64,000 bases of DNA from positions 29,728-93,727 of the forward strand of contig JAIUOE010000013.1 of the NCBI GenBank assembly GCA_020161395.1, written 5' to 3'. The notes beneath the pieces were generated by a model. It was not told the DNA's origin and made no database searches. It saw nothing but the letters and a program-made list of their open reading frames with translations. Shown here piece after piece: positions 45,415 through 53,770 of the stretch; position 1 is the stretch's first letter; the number at the start of each line of letters is the position of its first letter. Source of the DNA: Bacteroidota bacterium. GTDB taxonomy: Bacteria; Bacteroidota; Ignavibacteria; Ignavibacteriales; Ignavibacteriaceae. The position numbers were made by a program, and so were the translations under genes.

Positions 45415-46689
45415 TTATTCAGAAGTGATCAGTTTTCCTTTGTTGAAAATCGCCACCGGGCTTCCTTTTAAGACATAACCATTGAAAGGGGAGTTCTTCG
45501 ATTTCGATTTGAATCTTGATACTTTAACCGTTCTTTCAGTATCCGGATTAAATATCGTCAAATTTGCCTTTTCGCCTTCTTTAATTGCAGGAACCGGGAT
45601 ATTCAGCAGTTTCCTCGGATTTACCGAAAGCTTTTCGATAACCTGAATTAATGACAATACACCCGTATGGTAAAGGTGGTGAAGTGAAAGACTGAGAGTG
45701 GTTTCGAGTCCAAGAATACCGTTCGGGGCATACTCAAATTCCATTTCCTTTTCTTCAATTGAATGCGGTGCATGGTCAGAAGCTATACAATCGATGGTGC
45801 CGTCCTTTAGACCTTCAATCATTGCTGTCACATCTTCTGCTGTTCGAAGGGGAGGATTCATTTTGAAATTGGTATCGTAATCTGCGAGGCAGTCATCTGA
45901 GAGAATGAAGTGGTGGGGGGTTACCTCTGCCGTTACTTTTATTCCTTTGGCTTTTCCTTCCCGAACAAGCTGAACTGCCTTTGCTGTAGAGATGTGGGCT
46001 ATGTGGACTTTTGCGCCTGTGTATTCTGCCATCATGATATCTCTCGCAACTGTCAGTTCCTCGGCTATTGGCGGAACCGCGGTAAGCCCGAAACGGGTTG
46101 AATTTAATCCCTCATTCATAGAACCACCGGCAAGTGACTCGTCTTCGCAGTGTTCGATGACCGGAAGATCATACATGGATGCATATTCCATTACTTTTCT
46201 GAGAATTGAAGCTGTTTTAATGGCAACACCATCATCAGAGAAAGCCACAGCACCTGCTTCTTTCAGCTCACCCACGGGAGAAAGGCTTTCACCCTTGCGA
46301 CCCATTGTTGCGGCAGCGACCGGAAATACATCAACGGGAGTTTTTGCGGCTTTTGATATAATGGATTCAACTATTTCAGCGGAGTCGATTGCCGGATCGG
46401 TGTTAGGCATGCATGCCACTGCTGTAAAACCACCGGCTGCAGCTCCTGCACATCCTGTTTCCACAGTTTCTTCATCCTCTCTTCCGGGTTCACGAAGATG
46501 AACATGAATGTCGATGAACCCTGGAGCTGCAACACATCCGGAGTAATCGTGAATATCAACATTCCAGTCGTTTAATCCAATTTCAGGAGCAATTTTCGTG
46601 ATTACACCGTCATCTATCAGGATATCAGAGATGAGATCGAGCCCGAGTTCCGGATCGATAATACGAAGGTTCTTTAATAATGTTTGCAT
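45415..46689 (-). CDS. pyrC: Dihydroorotase
   Basis: PyrC closes carbamoyl-aspartate to dihydroorotate in pyrimidine synthesis. The 424-residue length and the class I multi-domain type fit. Metal ligands are in GFIDIHVHLREPG, IEHCED, HIAHISTAKAV and CIASDHAPHS. The frame extends 30 bases further upstream, but the ATG at 46689 lies one base after the pyrB stop, and GAGGAAAACTAAC precedes it, which makes pyrB-pyrC translation coupled. It is the last gene of the pyrR-pyrB-pyrC operon. Confidence 0.95.
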   Translation of the reverse strand: MQTLLKNLRIIDPELGLDLISDILIDDGVITKIAPEIGLNDWNVDIHDYSGCVAAPGFIDIHVHLREPGREDEETVETGCAGAAAGGFTAVACMPNTDPAIDSAEIVESIISKAAKTPVDVFPVAAATMGRKGESLSPVGELKEAGAVAFSDDGVAIKTASILRKVMEYASMYDLPVIEHCEDESLAGGSMNEGLNSTRFGLTAVPPIAEELTVARDIMMAEYTGAKVHIAHISTAKAVQLVREGKAKGIKVTAEVTPHHFILSDDCLADYDTNFKMNPPLRTAEDVTAMIEGLKDGTIDCIASDHAPHSIEEKEMEFEYAPNGILGLETTLSLSLHHLYHTGVLSLIQVIEKLSVNPRKLLNIPVPAIKEGEKANLTIFNPDTERTVKVSRFKSKSKNSPFNGYVLKGSPVAIFNKGKLITSE

Positions 46690-46690
46690 G

Positions 46691-47623
46691 TTAGTTTTCC
46701 TCGCCATGTCTGGTTCCAAGAAGATAGAGGATTGCCATTCTTACGGCAACCCCGTTTGTAACCTGTTCAAGAATTATCTGATGCTCTCCATCAGCCATTT
46801 CGGAAGATATTTCCACACCTCTGTTGATCGGTCCGGGGTGGAGGAGTAAGACATCCTTTTTGTTTTTTTCGAGCCTTTCCTTTGTAATTCCGTAGAACTT
46901 GTGATATTCACGGGTTGAAGGAAATGATGCTTTTGCTTTTCTTTCGAGCTGAATTCTCAGGATGTTGAGAACATCATTTTCCTGAATGGCATCGTCGATG
47001 TTGTGAATCACTTTTACACCAAGGTCCGAGATGTTTCTTGGGATGAGTGTTGCAGGACCACAGACCGATACATCTGCTCCCATCGCTTTCAGACCGAAGA
47101 TATTTGACAAGGCAACTCTGGAATGGGCAATGTCGCCAACTATACATACTTTCAGTCCCTCAAGTTTTCCAAGTTTCTCTCTGATTGAGTACATGTCCAA
47201 AAGCGCCTGAGTAGGATGCTCATGGATGCCATCTCCCGCATTTATAACGACGGAGTCGGTTATTTTTGTCAGATAGAGTGGAACTCCCGCAGAAGCGTGC
47301 CTGACGACTATCATATCGACTTTCATTGCCTCGATGTTTCTTACGGTGTCCTTGAAAGTTTCGCCTTTCGAAACACTTGAACCCGACACGGAAAAATTGA
47401 CGGAATCAGCAGAGAGTCTTTTTTCAGCGAGTTCAAAGGAGATTCTTGTTCGGGTGGAATTTTCATAGAAGAGATTAACTATCGTTTTCCCCTGCAGGGT
47501 GGGGACTTTTTTGATAGGTCTCTCGAGCACTTGCTTGAATGAAACAGCGGTATCCAGAATGGTTTGGATATCAGAGCTGCTTACATTTTCGAGCCCGAGG
47601 AGGTGTTTGATTTTCAGTTGCAT
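46691..47623 (-). CDS. pyrB: Aspartate carbamoyltransferase catalytic subunit
   Basis: PyrB joins carbamoyl phosphate and aspartate, the first committed step of pyrimidine synthesis. The 310-residue length is standard. FYENSTRTRISFELAEKRL is the carbamoyl-phosphate binding loop, DGIHEHPTQALLDMYSI and LHPGPINRGVEI are further active-site elements. No regulatory subunit gene (pyrI) is next to it, so control is probably by PyrR. It lies 22 bases after pyrR and one base before pyrC. Confidence 0.95.
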   Translation of the reverse strand: MQLKIKHLLGLENVSSSDIQTILDTAVSFKQVLERPIKKVPTLQGKTIVNLFYENSTRTRISFELAEKRLSADSVNFSVSGSSVSKGETFKDTVRNIEAMKVDMIVVRHASAGVPLYLTKITDSVVINAGDGIHEHPTQALLDMYSIREKLGKLEGLKVCIVGDIAHSRVALSNIFGLKAMGADVSVCGPATLIPRNISDLGVKVIHNIDDAIQENDVLNILRIQLERKAKASFPSTREYHKFYGITKERLEKNKKDVLLLHPGPINRGVEISSEMADGEHQIILEQVTNGVAVRMAILYLLGTRHGEEN

Positions 47624-47645
47624 TTTTTTAGTCCGTTTTTAATTT

Positions 47646-48188
47646 TCATTTATCGGCTTCAACAAGGTAAACGGCATCCTCGCCGTCGTGCTCAACAAGT
47701 TTTACTCTCACTTCCTCATTAATGGAAGTGGGAATGTTCTTTCCGATGATATCAGCTTTTATGGGAAGCTGGCGGTGACCCCGGTCGACGAGACAACAAA
47801 GTTTTATGGTGGCCGGTCTTCCAAAATCCATGATGGCACAGAGAGCCGAGCGGATGGTTCTTCCGGTGTAGAGTACATCATCGACGAGGACAATGTTTTT
47901 TTCGGTAATATCGAAGGTGATATTGGAAACGGAAACCTGTGGTTGTTTAAGTCTGGTTCGGAAATCGTCTCTGTAGAGGGTGACATCGAGAATGCCGAGA
48001 GGGACCTCAACTTTCTCAATTTCGAAGATTTTGTTTTTTAATCGTGTGGCGAGGTACTCTCCTCTGGTTCTTAATCCCATAATAATGAGATTGTCGGTTC
48101 CTTTGTTTTTCTCAACAATTTCGTGAGCCATACGGGTCACGACTCGTTGGAGGGCTTCCTGATCGAGAATTTTTGCTTTGATGTTCAT
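47646..48188 (-). CDS. pyrR: PyrR pyrimidine operon regulator / uracil phosphoribosyltransferase
   Basis: PyrR senses UMP and binds the pyr mRNA leader; it also has uracil phosphoribosyltransferase activity. The 180-residue length fits, and NIVLVDDVLYTGRTIRSA is the PRPP-binding loop, with CCLVDRGHRQLPIKADIIG as the flexible loop and RNA-binding region. It leads the operon, with pyrB and pyrC after it. A terminator-like hairpin that contains its ribosome site lies right upstream (48194-48225), so it may control its own operon. Confidence 0.94.
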   Translation of the reverse strand: MNIKAKILDQEALQRVVTRMAHEIVEKNKGTDNLIIMGLRTRGEYLATRLKNKIFEIEKVEVPLGILDVTLYRDDFRTRLKQPQVSVSNITFDITEKNIVLVDDVLYTGRTIRSALCAIMDFGRPATIKLCCLVDRGHRQLPIKADIIGKNIPTSINEEVRVKLVEHDGEDAVYLVEADK

Positions 48189-48193
48189 ATAAT

Positions 48194-48225
48194 AAAAAAC
48201 CTCCGGGCGCAGAGAGCCGGGAGGT
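48194..48225 (-). promoter_or_regulatory. Leader hairpin before pyrR, candidate attenuator / SD sequestor
   Basis: On the minus strand AACCTCCCGG...CCGGAGGTT folds into a GC-rich stem with one bulge and is followed at once by TTTTTT and then the pyrR ATG. This is an intrinsic terminator shape in the 5' leader. The 3' arm also holds GGAGG (48204-48200), the only good ribosome site for pyrR. I do not find the Bacillus-type PyrR-binding consensus on the transcribed strand, and no obvious antiterminator. Confidence 0.55.
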
Positions 48226-48392
48226 TCCTTTCGGAATTGTGAAAGATGGGAAAATTTAGATGCATTTGTGTGTGGACTCCTTTTCCATTTCGCTGAACAG
48301 AATTAAAGGTGATTTGTGTCCGAAATTTAACATTTTTTTCTCAATCGGGCAAGAGGTAACGAAATATTTAAGACGGGGTCTGCTTAAAAATA

Positions 48393-48626
48393 GTGACAAA
48401 AGCTAAAAATATCAAATATTCAGGAGGACAAACCAGGCACTTTCAAACGGATTTTCGAGTGAGTTAAACAGACCTTGCCAAAGCCTTCAAAAACTACTAT
48501 AACACTCAAACCGGTGAGCACATCGCCATTGCAGTCGGCAGCAGCGATCACGAATTAAGGTGCGACACCATTTTTCCAATTCTCCATATCAGGACTACTT
48601 TTTCTCCTCCTTTTTCTCAATTCTAA
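48393..48626 (+). pseudogene. Possible small gene remnant with one in-frame stop
   Basis: In the 406-base gap between pyrR and the MscS gene, one plus-strand frame is open from 48393 (GTG) to 48626 except for a TAA at 48465-48467. Both halves look protein-like: a basic first part ending ...HFQTDFRVS, and a second part with AKAFKNYYNTQTGEH and IAIAVGSSDHELR. A GGAGGA stretch falls inside. I do not recognise a family. The last 32 bases run antisense into the end of the MscS gene. The frame could also be chance; I see nothing else in this gap apart from the pyrR leader hairpin. Confidence 0.25.
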
Positions 48627-50472
48627 CAGTATGGACAGGATGTTCATAATCAGGTGGTAAATAGCCTGCCGGAATTGTAACAGTGTTTCCATCCCTGTGT
48701 GCCATGTAGTGGGGTGACAGTATCTCAATACCGGCTTCATGGAAGCTGTCTTGAATGTTCTGGTGAAGCTCTGAGTAGATAACCGCCTGCTCGTTTGCAT
48801 CACAGGTAAAACAGTTCAACTCATAACTTGGATAAAAATTTTCGAGACTAAGCTGCAAAACGAACGGTTTCGGCTGTTTCAATATCCTCGCAGTGCGGTT
48901 TGCCGCAGCGATAAGGAGGTCATGCGTTACTCTCCATGGAACTTCGTAACCTATTGTCACTACAGTTCTTAAGATCAGTCCGGCAGTTCTTGCTTCTACA
49001 GAGTAATTCACAGTGTTTGAATTCATTAAAGTCGAATTTGGAATTGTGATTATCTCATTGTATCGTGTTTTCATCCTGGTAACGAGTAGTGTCTTCTCAA
49101 CTATGACACCCAAGGTATCACCTGACTTAACCCAGTCTCCAATTTGGAATGCTCTCATGTATGTAAGCACCGTGCCGGCGATAATGTTGGAAAGTGACCC
49201 TGCTGAAGACAAAGTGAAAAGAAAGCCAAGAAACACCGAAACACCCTGAAAAACGGGAGAATCAGATCCGGGCAAATACGGAAAGACGACAATGATGGCG
49301 AAGGCAATAACCAGAATCCTCATAATGTTGTAAGTCGGCTTCGCCCAGTCGGGATAAAAACCGGGTATTTTCAGGTTTTCGGATTCTATCTCACCGGAGA
49401 GATATCTGATTGCCTTAAGAATATAACGAAAAGTTACGGCTAATACTATGATCGTAAAAAAGTTTGGAAGATATCTGATGAGAGCGCCAATAATCTTCTT
49501 AACGGGATCAATCACGAATCCAATCAGATCAGCGGAAATGCTCTCTGTCCATGGGAAAAGATAAAACACGAGCGGAAGAGTGAGATACACTGTCAGAACG
49601 ATAAGAAAAAGCCTCAGGATGTTCGAAATGAACATAAAGTACGCAATTTGCTTGTTTGCCGACAGCAACTCATAATCCTTAAACTTGATCCCCTTGAACC
49701 ACTTCTTCCTGATAGAATAGACTTTGTATTTGTAAAGACGGAATCCCATGTTCAGGAATCGTACAACCAGGTACAGCGCGAAAAGTATGGCAAGGGCAAG
49801 TGCGGTTTTTAGCGCAAGTGTCTTAAAACTTGTGGCATCCTTGTAAGCCATAATTGATGCGATTATCCGGGAGCGATACAGTTTTGCAAGGTCTGTCTTC
49901 GACATCCCCATCCACAAGGCATCTCTTTCGGTGACAGTTAATATCACAATTTCCTTGTAGAGTATTCCCAAATCAGTCTCCCCCTTACCGATCTTTACTG
50001 AGTCGGGATCGAAGAAATAGTCGGAAGCCAGTTGCCTGATCCTGTCAGAATTAAACCTGGATCTTTCTTCAGCACCAAGTAAACCATATTTTACATACAC
50101 GATAAAAATAGTATCACCAAATGGAGCTACCGCAAACCCCCTGTTAACCTGCTTGAGGGAGTCTGTCTGCTTTTTGAGTATTTCCAGTTTTTTGGTTTCG
50201 GCTTCCTTGAGAGTTTTCAACTCGTCGAGCAGTTCCTGCTTTTTCAGATTGTCTGTGGTCTTTAACTTAATTAGCTCTTGCTCAAGTTCCGCTCTGTAAA
50301 CTGAATCAGCGATCCTCGTTGAGTCAAGCTTAGCCAGGAAAGCTGTAGCGGTTGAGTCGTCGTGAGGAACAGGTTGTTTCTGGGAAAGTATCCCTGTTGA
50401 AAGGAAAAAGAGTAACGCAAACAACTGTAGCATCTCCCTGATGGTCATGGTGCGGGCCTTCAATCTAAGCAT
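48595..50472 (-). CDS. MscS-family mechanosensitive channel with large N-terminal domain
   Basis: This is a 625-residue protein. It has a signal sequence, a periplasmic region with a coiled coil (about 60-110), a helix near residue 217-240, three further helices, and the MscS pore helix and beta domain (SSAGSLSNIIAGTVLTYMRAF, QIGDWVKSGDTLGVIVEKTLL, TIPNSTLMNSNTVNYS). Such channels open under membrane tension to release solutes in osmotic downshock. The ATG at 50472 is used; the ATG at 50448 has a better ribosome site (GAAGG) and would give a shorter signal region. The C-terminus ends with a short Lys/Glu tail. Confidence 0.88.
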   Translation of the reverse strand: MLRLKARTMTIREMLQLFALLFFLSTGILSQKQPVPHDDSTATAFLAKLDSTRIADSVYRAELEQELIKLKTTDNLKKQELLDELKTLKEAETKKLEILKKQTDSLKQVNRGFAVAPFGDTIFIVYVKYGLLGAEERSRFNSDRIRQLASDYFFDPDSVKIGKGETDLGILYKEIVILTVTERDALWMGMSKTDLAKLYRSRIIASIMAYKDATSFKTLALKTALALAILFALYLVVRFLNMGFRLYKYKVYSIRKKWFKGIKFKDYELLSANKQIAYFMFISNILRLFLIVLTVYLTLPLVFYLFPWTESISADLIGFVIDPVKKIIGALIRYLPNFFTIIVLAVTFRYILKAIRYLSGEIESENLKIPGFYPDWAKPTYNIMRILVIAFAIIVVFPYLPGSDSPVFQGVSVFLGFLFTLSSAGSLSNIIAGTVLTYMRAFQIGDWVKSGDTLGVIVEKTLLVTRMKTRYNEIITIPNSTLMNSNTVNYSVEARTAGLILRTVVTIGYEVPWRVTHDLLIAAANRTARILKQPKPFVLQLSLENFYPSYELNCFTCDANEQAVIYSELHQNIQDSFHEAGIEILSPHYMAHRDGNTVTIPAGYLPPDYEHPVHTVRIEKKEEKK

Positions 50473-50631
50473 GAGTTGGTGCTCAATTAATTAGTGAAAA
50501 GATTGTGCAATATGCGAAATGTATGTTTAAAATCAAAAAAGATTCCATTTGATTTATGTTGTAACAGTCCAAAATTTTTTGTAATTTAACATTACACATC
50601 TAATATATATCACACAACAATGGAGCCGATA

Positions 50632-53600
50632 GTGAGAAAACTCTTACTGTTTTTCTGGGTTATGTCGGGATTGTTCCTGACAGCGTATTCGCAACCCGAA
50701 GTATCCACCCGTTTAAACCGGGCACTGCAAAACAGCAGCAACGATGAATATGTGAAGGGAATAATCTTTCTTCGCGATCAGGTTGATGTTTTAAAGCTGG
50801 ATGAAGAGCTTTACAAACAAAAAGCCACCCCTTCCCACCGTGCCGAAACCGTAATAACTGCTTTGCAGAACAAAGCATCGGGCACTCAAAGAAATCTGAT
50901 CAAATATCTTGAATCGAAATCTGTTGATCGGGCGGTTTATACATTTAAGCCATTCTGGATTATTAACGCTATAGCTGTCGAAGCCAAAAAATCGGTTTTT
51001 GAGGAACTTGTCAGCAGCATGGAACTGGTAGCAATGGACCTTGATGTCCCGACCTATCTCGACAAGCCCCTTAATTTCAGGGACGCACCTGAATCCGAGG
51101 GAAAAGAAGCCGTTGAGCCGGGAGTAAAAATTATTAATGCACATTTGTTGTGGCAGATGGGTATTACTGGTGCGGGCACCATAGTAATGGGAGAAGACAC
51201 CGGTGTCCGGCACACACATGTTGCCTTGGCTGCGAGATGGAGAGGCAATTTTGCACCTGCGAACCAGGCATGGCTCGATCCGGGTGCCGGTACAACAACT
51301 CCATCTGATTGTGACGGTCATGGCACCCACACAATGGGCACCATGGTTGGAAGATCAGCAGCGGGTGATACAGTTGGTGTAGCCCCCGATGCACAGTGGA
51401 TGGCAGCCAAAACCATTTGTACAGGCAATTCTGTGACAAACCACATAACTGCTTTTCAGTGGGCTATGGATCCTGACGGAAATCCTGCCACCACTTCTGA
51501 TATGCCGGCTTCAATTAATAATAGCTGGTACGAACCGGCAACGGTTAATCAGTGCGCCGGAGAATTTGTACAGTTATTTAATGCCGTCGAAGCAGCAGGT
51601 ATCGCAATCTGTTTTTCGGCTGGTAACAGCGGTCCAAACCCTTCCACTATCACGATGCCAAAAAACATAAACACAAATGATGTGAATGTATTTGCCATGG
51701 CAGCCATTGATGGTGCAGCATGGCTCGGTGGAAGTACAAACCCAATTGCAAGCTTTTCAAGCCGCGGTCCCTCGACCTGTGGTGGATCAGGATCTCTTCT
51801 GATCAAACCGGAAGTATCAGCCCCAGGTGTCGGTGTCAGGTCCTCATATGGAAGTGGCGACAATTCCTATTCGAGTCTTGACGGAACATCAATGGCATCA
51901 CCGCATGTCGCAGGTGCTGTTGCATTGTTGAAATCAGCTTTCCCGAACCTGACCGGTCATCAAATTAAAATGGCTCTCTATCAGACTGCCCGGGATCTCG
52001 GAGCAGCCGGTGAAGACAATAACTATGGTAGAGGACTTATTGATGTTTTTGCTGCATATACATTGCTTGCAACAGGACCTGGATTCCCCGGCAACCCTGT
52101 CCCTGCAATTGGTGCAACAAACATTCCTTTGGTTAGTTCACCAACACTTTCATGGTCGAACCCTGCCGGAACTGTTAAATCGACAGTCTACTTCTCATCA
52201 GACATGAATGCTGTTGTAACGATGAATCCTTCAGCAATTGTAAGAGCCGGTGCGGTTTATACGTCTTATACGCATCCTTCATCTCTGGCATATGGTACCA
52301 CATATCACTGGAGAATAGTTGTTTCCGATGCAAGCGATTCGACAATCGGTGGTGTCTGGTCATTTGCAACAATTCCACCTCCTGCTCCAGTAGCTCCGAC
52401 TAATGTAGTTGCGAACTGGACCGGTGCAAACAATCAGGTGACTGTGAACTGGACTGTACCGACAACAAACATCAACGGAAATACAATTGTTGTCGATTCT
52501 TCAGTTGTTTGGGCAAATGGAAACCTTCGCCTCGGAAAAGTTAACGGGACAGTCAACAGTTGCGTTGCTGACGGGTTACCAACCGGAATACATGTATTTA
52601 ATGTTGTCGCTTACGACAGTGGATATGCAAGCCAGCCCGGAAATTCAACTCCGACCGGTGTTGGTATATATGCATCGGTATATTCGAAGAAGAAATATGT
52701 TGCCATCAGAGATCTTCAGAGTGCAGTTGATACAGTACTCGTTCCTGCGATGGAAGCTAACATTGTGAAAGTTATTGTTCGCCTTGACACCATAATGCAT
52801 ACTTATGATGCTGATTTGGACATTTACTTAAAAGCTCCTGATGGCACAGAGATCGAGCTTTCTACTGATAACGGTTCGTCGAGTGATAACTACATTGGTA
52901 CGATATTCGATGATGAAGCAACAGCTCTCATCACTGCGGGAACTGCTCCCTTCACCGGAACTTTCAAACCTGAGGGTCTCCTTTCAACCTTCGCTAACAA
53001 ACAGTCCGCGGGTGCTTGGATTCTCAGAGTATATGATGACGCTAACACAGATACAGGACATGTAAAAGGGTGGACACTCACTCTCATCACAGCAGCCCCT
53101 GTTCCTGTTGAGCTTTCTTCATTCTCTGTTAATGCGAAAGGTAATTCCGCAGAGCTCGGTTGGACAACTGCCACAGAGACCAATAATCTTGGTTTTGAAG
53201 TTGAAAGAAAATCAGCAAACGGCTCTTTCGAAAAAGTTGGATTTGTAGCCGGTAAAGGCACAACAACTGAATCGAACAGTTATTCGTTCGTTGATAAGGG
53301 TCTGTCAGCCTCAACCTACACTTACAGATTGAAACAGGTTGATCTCAATGGTCATTTTGAATACAGCAGTGAAGTGGAAGTAAATGTTGATATGCCTGTT
53401 GAATTTGGACTTGGTCAAAACTATCCAAATCCATTTAACCCCTCAACAACCATTAATTTCGCTCTTCCGGTTGAAGCAAAAGTAACCCTTAAGGTTTTTG
53501 ATGCAATTGGCCAGGAAGTTATGACACTCGTTAATGGCAGCATAGCTGCAGGCAACCATTCAGTAGTTTTTGATGCAACAAAGCTGAACAGCGGACTTTA

Positions 53601-53676
53601 CATTTACACGATAAATGCAGAGGCAGCCGGTGGCAACAAGTTCTCGAAAACGATGAAAATGATGCTTTTGAAGTAA
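50632..53676 (+). CDS. T9SS-exported subtilisin-like (S8) serine protease
   Basis: This is a 1014-residue protease. A signal peptide (about 1-21) and a propeptide-like region (to about 140) precede the S8 domain, whose triad is Asp189 (MGEDTGVRH), His230 (CDGHGTHTMG) and Ser420 (DGTSMASPHVAG). A beta domain (about 490-600), an FN3-like domain (about 600-680), a proprotein-convertase P-like domain (about 690-830), a second beta domain (VPVELSSFSVNAKG) and a T9SS type A sorting domain (GLGQNYPNPFNPSTTINF to the end) follow. The frame extends to an ATG at 50620 that has no ribosome site; the GTG at 50632 has GGAG 6 bases before it. It should act at the cell surface or be released. It is followed by a strong terminator. 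Confidence 0.88.
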   Translation: MRKLLLFFWVMSGLFLTAYSQPEVSTRLNRALQNSSNDEYVKGIIFLRDQVDVLKLDEELYKQKATPSHRAETVITALQNKASGTQRNLIKYLESKSVDRAVYTFKPFWIINAIAVEAKKSVFEELVSSMELVAMDLDVPTYLDKPLNFRDAPESEGKEAVEPGVKIINAHLLWQMGITGAGTIVMGEDTGVRHTHVALAARWRGNFAPANQAWLDPGAGTTTPSDCDGHGTHTMGTMVGRSAAGDTVGVAPDAQWMAAKTICTGNSVTNHITAFQWAMDPDGNPATTSDMPASINNSWYEPATVNQCAGEFVQLFNAVEAAGIAICFSAGNSGPNPSTITMPKNINTNDVNVFAMAAIDGAAWLGGSTNPIASFSSRGPSTCGGSGSLLIKPEVSAPGVGVRSSYGSGDNSYSSLDGTSMASPHVAGAVALLKSAFPNLTGHQIKMALYQTARDLGAAGEDNNYGRGLIDVFAAYTLLATGPGFPGNPVPAIGATNIPLVSSPTLSWSNPAGTVKSTVYFSSDMNAVVTMNPSAIVRAGAVYTSYTHPSSLAYGTTYHWRIVVSDASDSTIGGVWSFATIPPPAPVAPTNVVANWTGANNQVTVNWTVPTTNINGNTIVVDSSVVWANGNLRLGKVNGTVNSCVADGLPTGIHVFNVVAYDSGYASQPGNSTPTGVGIYASVYSKKKYVAIRDLQSAVDTVLVPAMEANIVKVIVRLDTIMHTYDADLDIYLKAPDGTEIELSTDNGSSSDNYIGTIFDDEATALITAGTAPFTGTFKPEGLLSTFANKQSAGAWILRVYDDANTDTGHVKGWTLTLITAAPVPVELSSFSVNAKGNSAELGWTTATETNNLGFEVERKSANGSFEKVGFVAGKGTTTESNSYSFVDKGLSASTYTYRLKQVDLNGHFEYSSEVEVNVDMPVEFGLGQNYPNPFNPSTTINFALPVEAKVTLKVFDAIGQEVMTLVNGSIAAGNHSVVFDATKLNSGLYIYTINAEAAGGNKFSKTMKMMLLK

Positions 53677-53697
53677 ACTTAGTGTTAATTTTTTGTG

Positions 53698-53724
53698 AGA
53701 GCCGGTTAATCCGGCTCTTTTTTT
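53698..53724 (+). terminator. Intrinsic terminator after the S8 protease
   Basis: AGAGCCGG and CCGGCTCT form an 8-bp stem with a 5-base loop, followed by seven T. It is 21 bases after the protease stop codon. Confidence 0.95.
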
Positions 53725-53770
53725 ACTCGTTTTTGTTAGATTAGCAGACGAAAATTTTAATTTTTAATAG

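Noticed and set aside
45992..46501. 169-codon plus-strand open frame inside pyrC
   Set aside because: It is antisense to conserved metal-binding parts of dihydroorotase and is low in complexity (Ser/Pro/Ala); a shadow frame.
48199..48225. PyrR-binding motif CAGAGAG in the pyrR leader
   Set aside because: The match is on the non-transcribed strand, so it cannot be read in the pyr mRNA; only the hairpin itself is kept as a feature.
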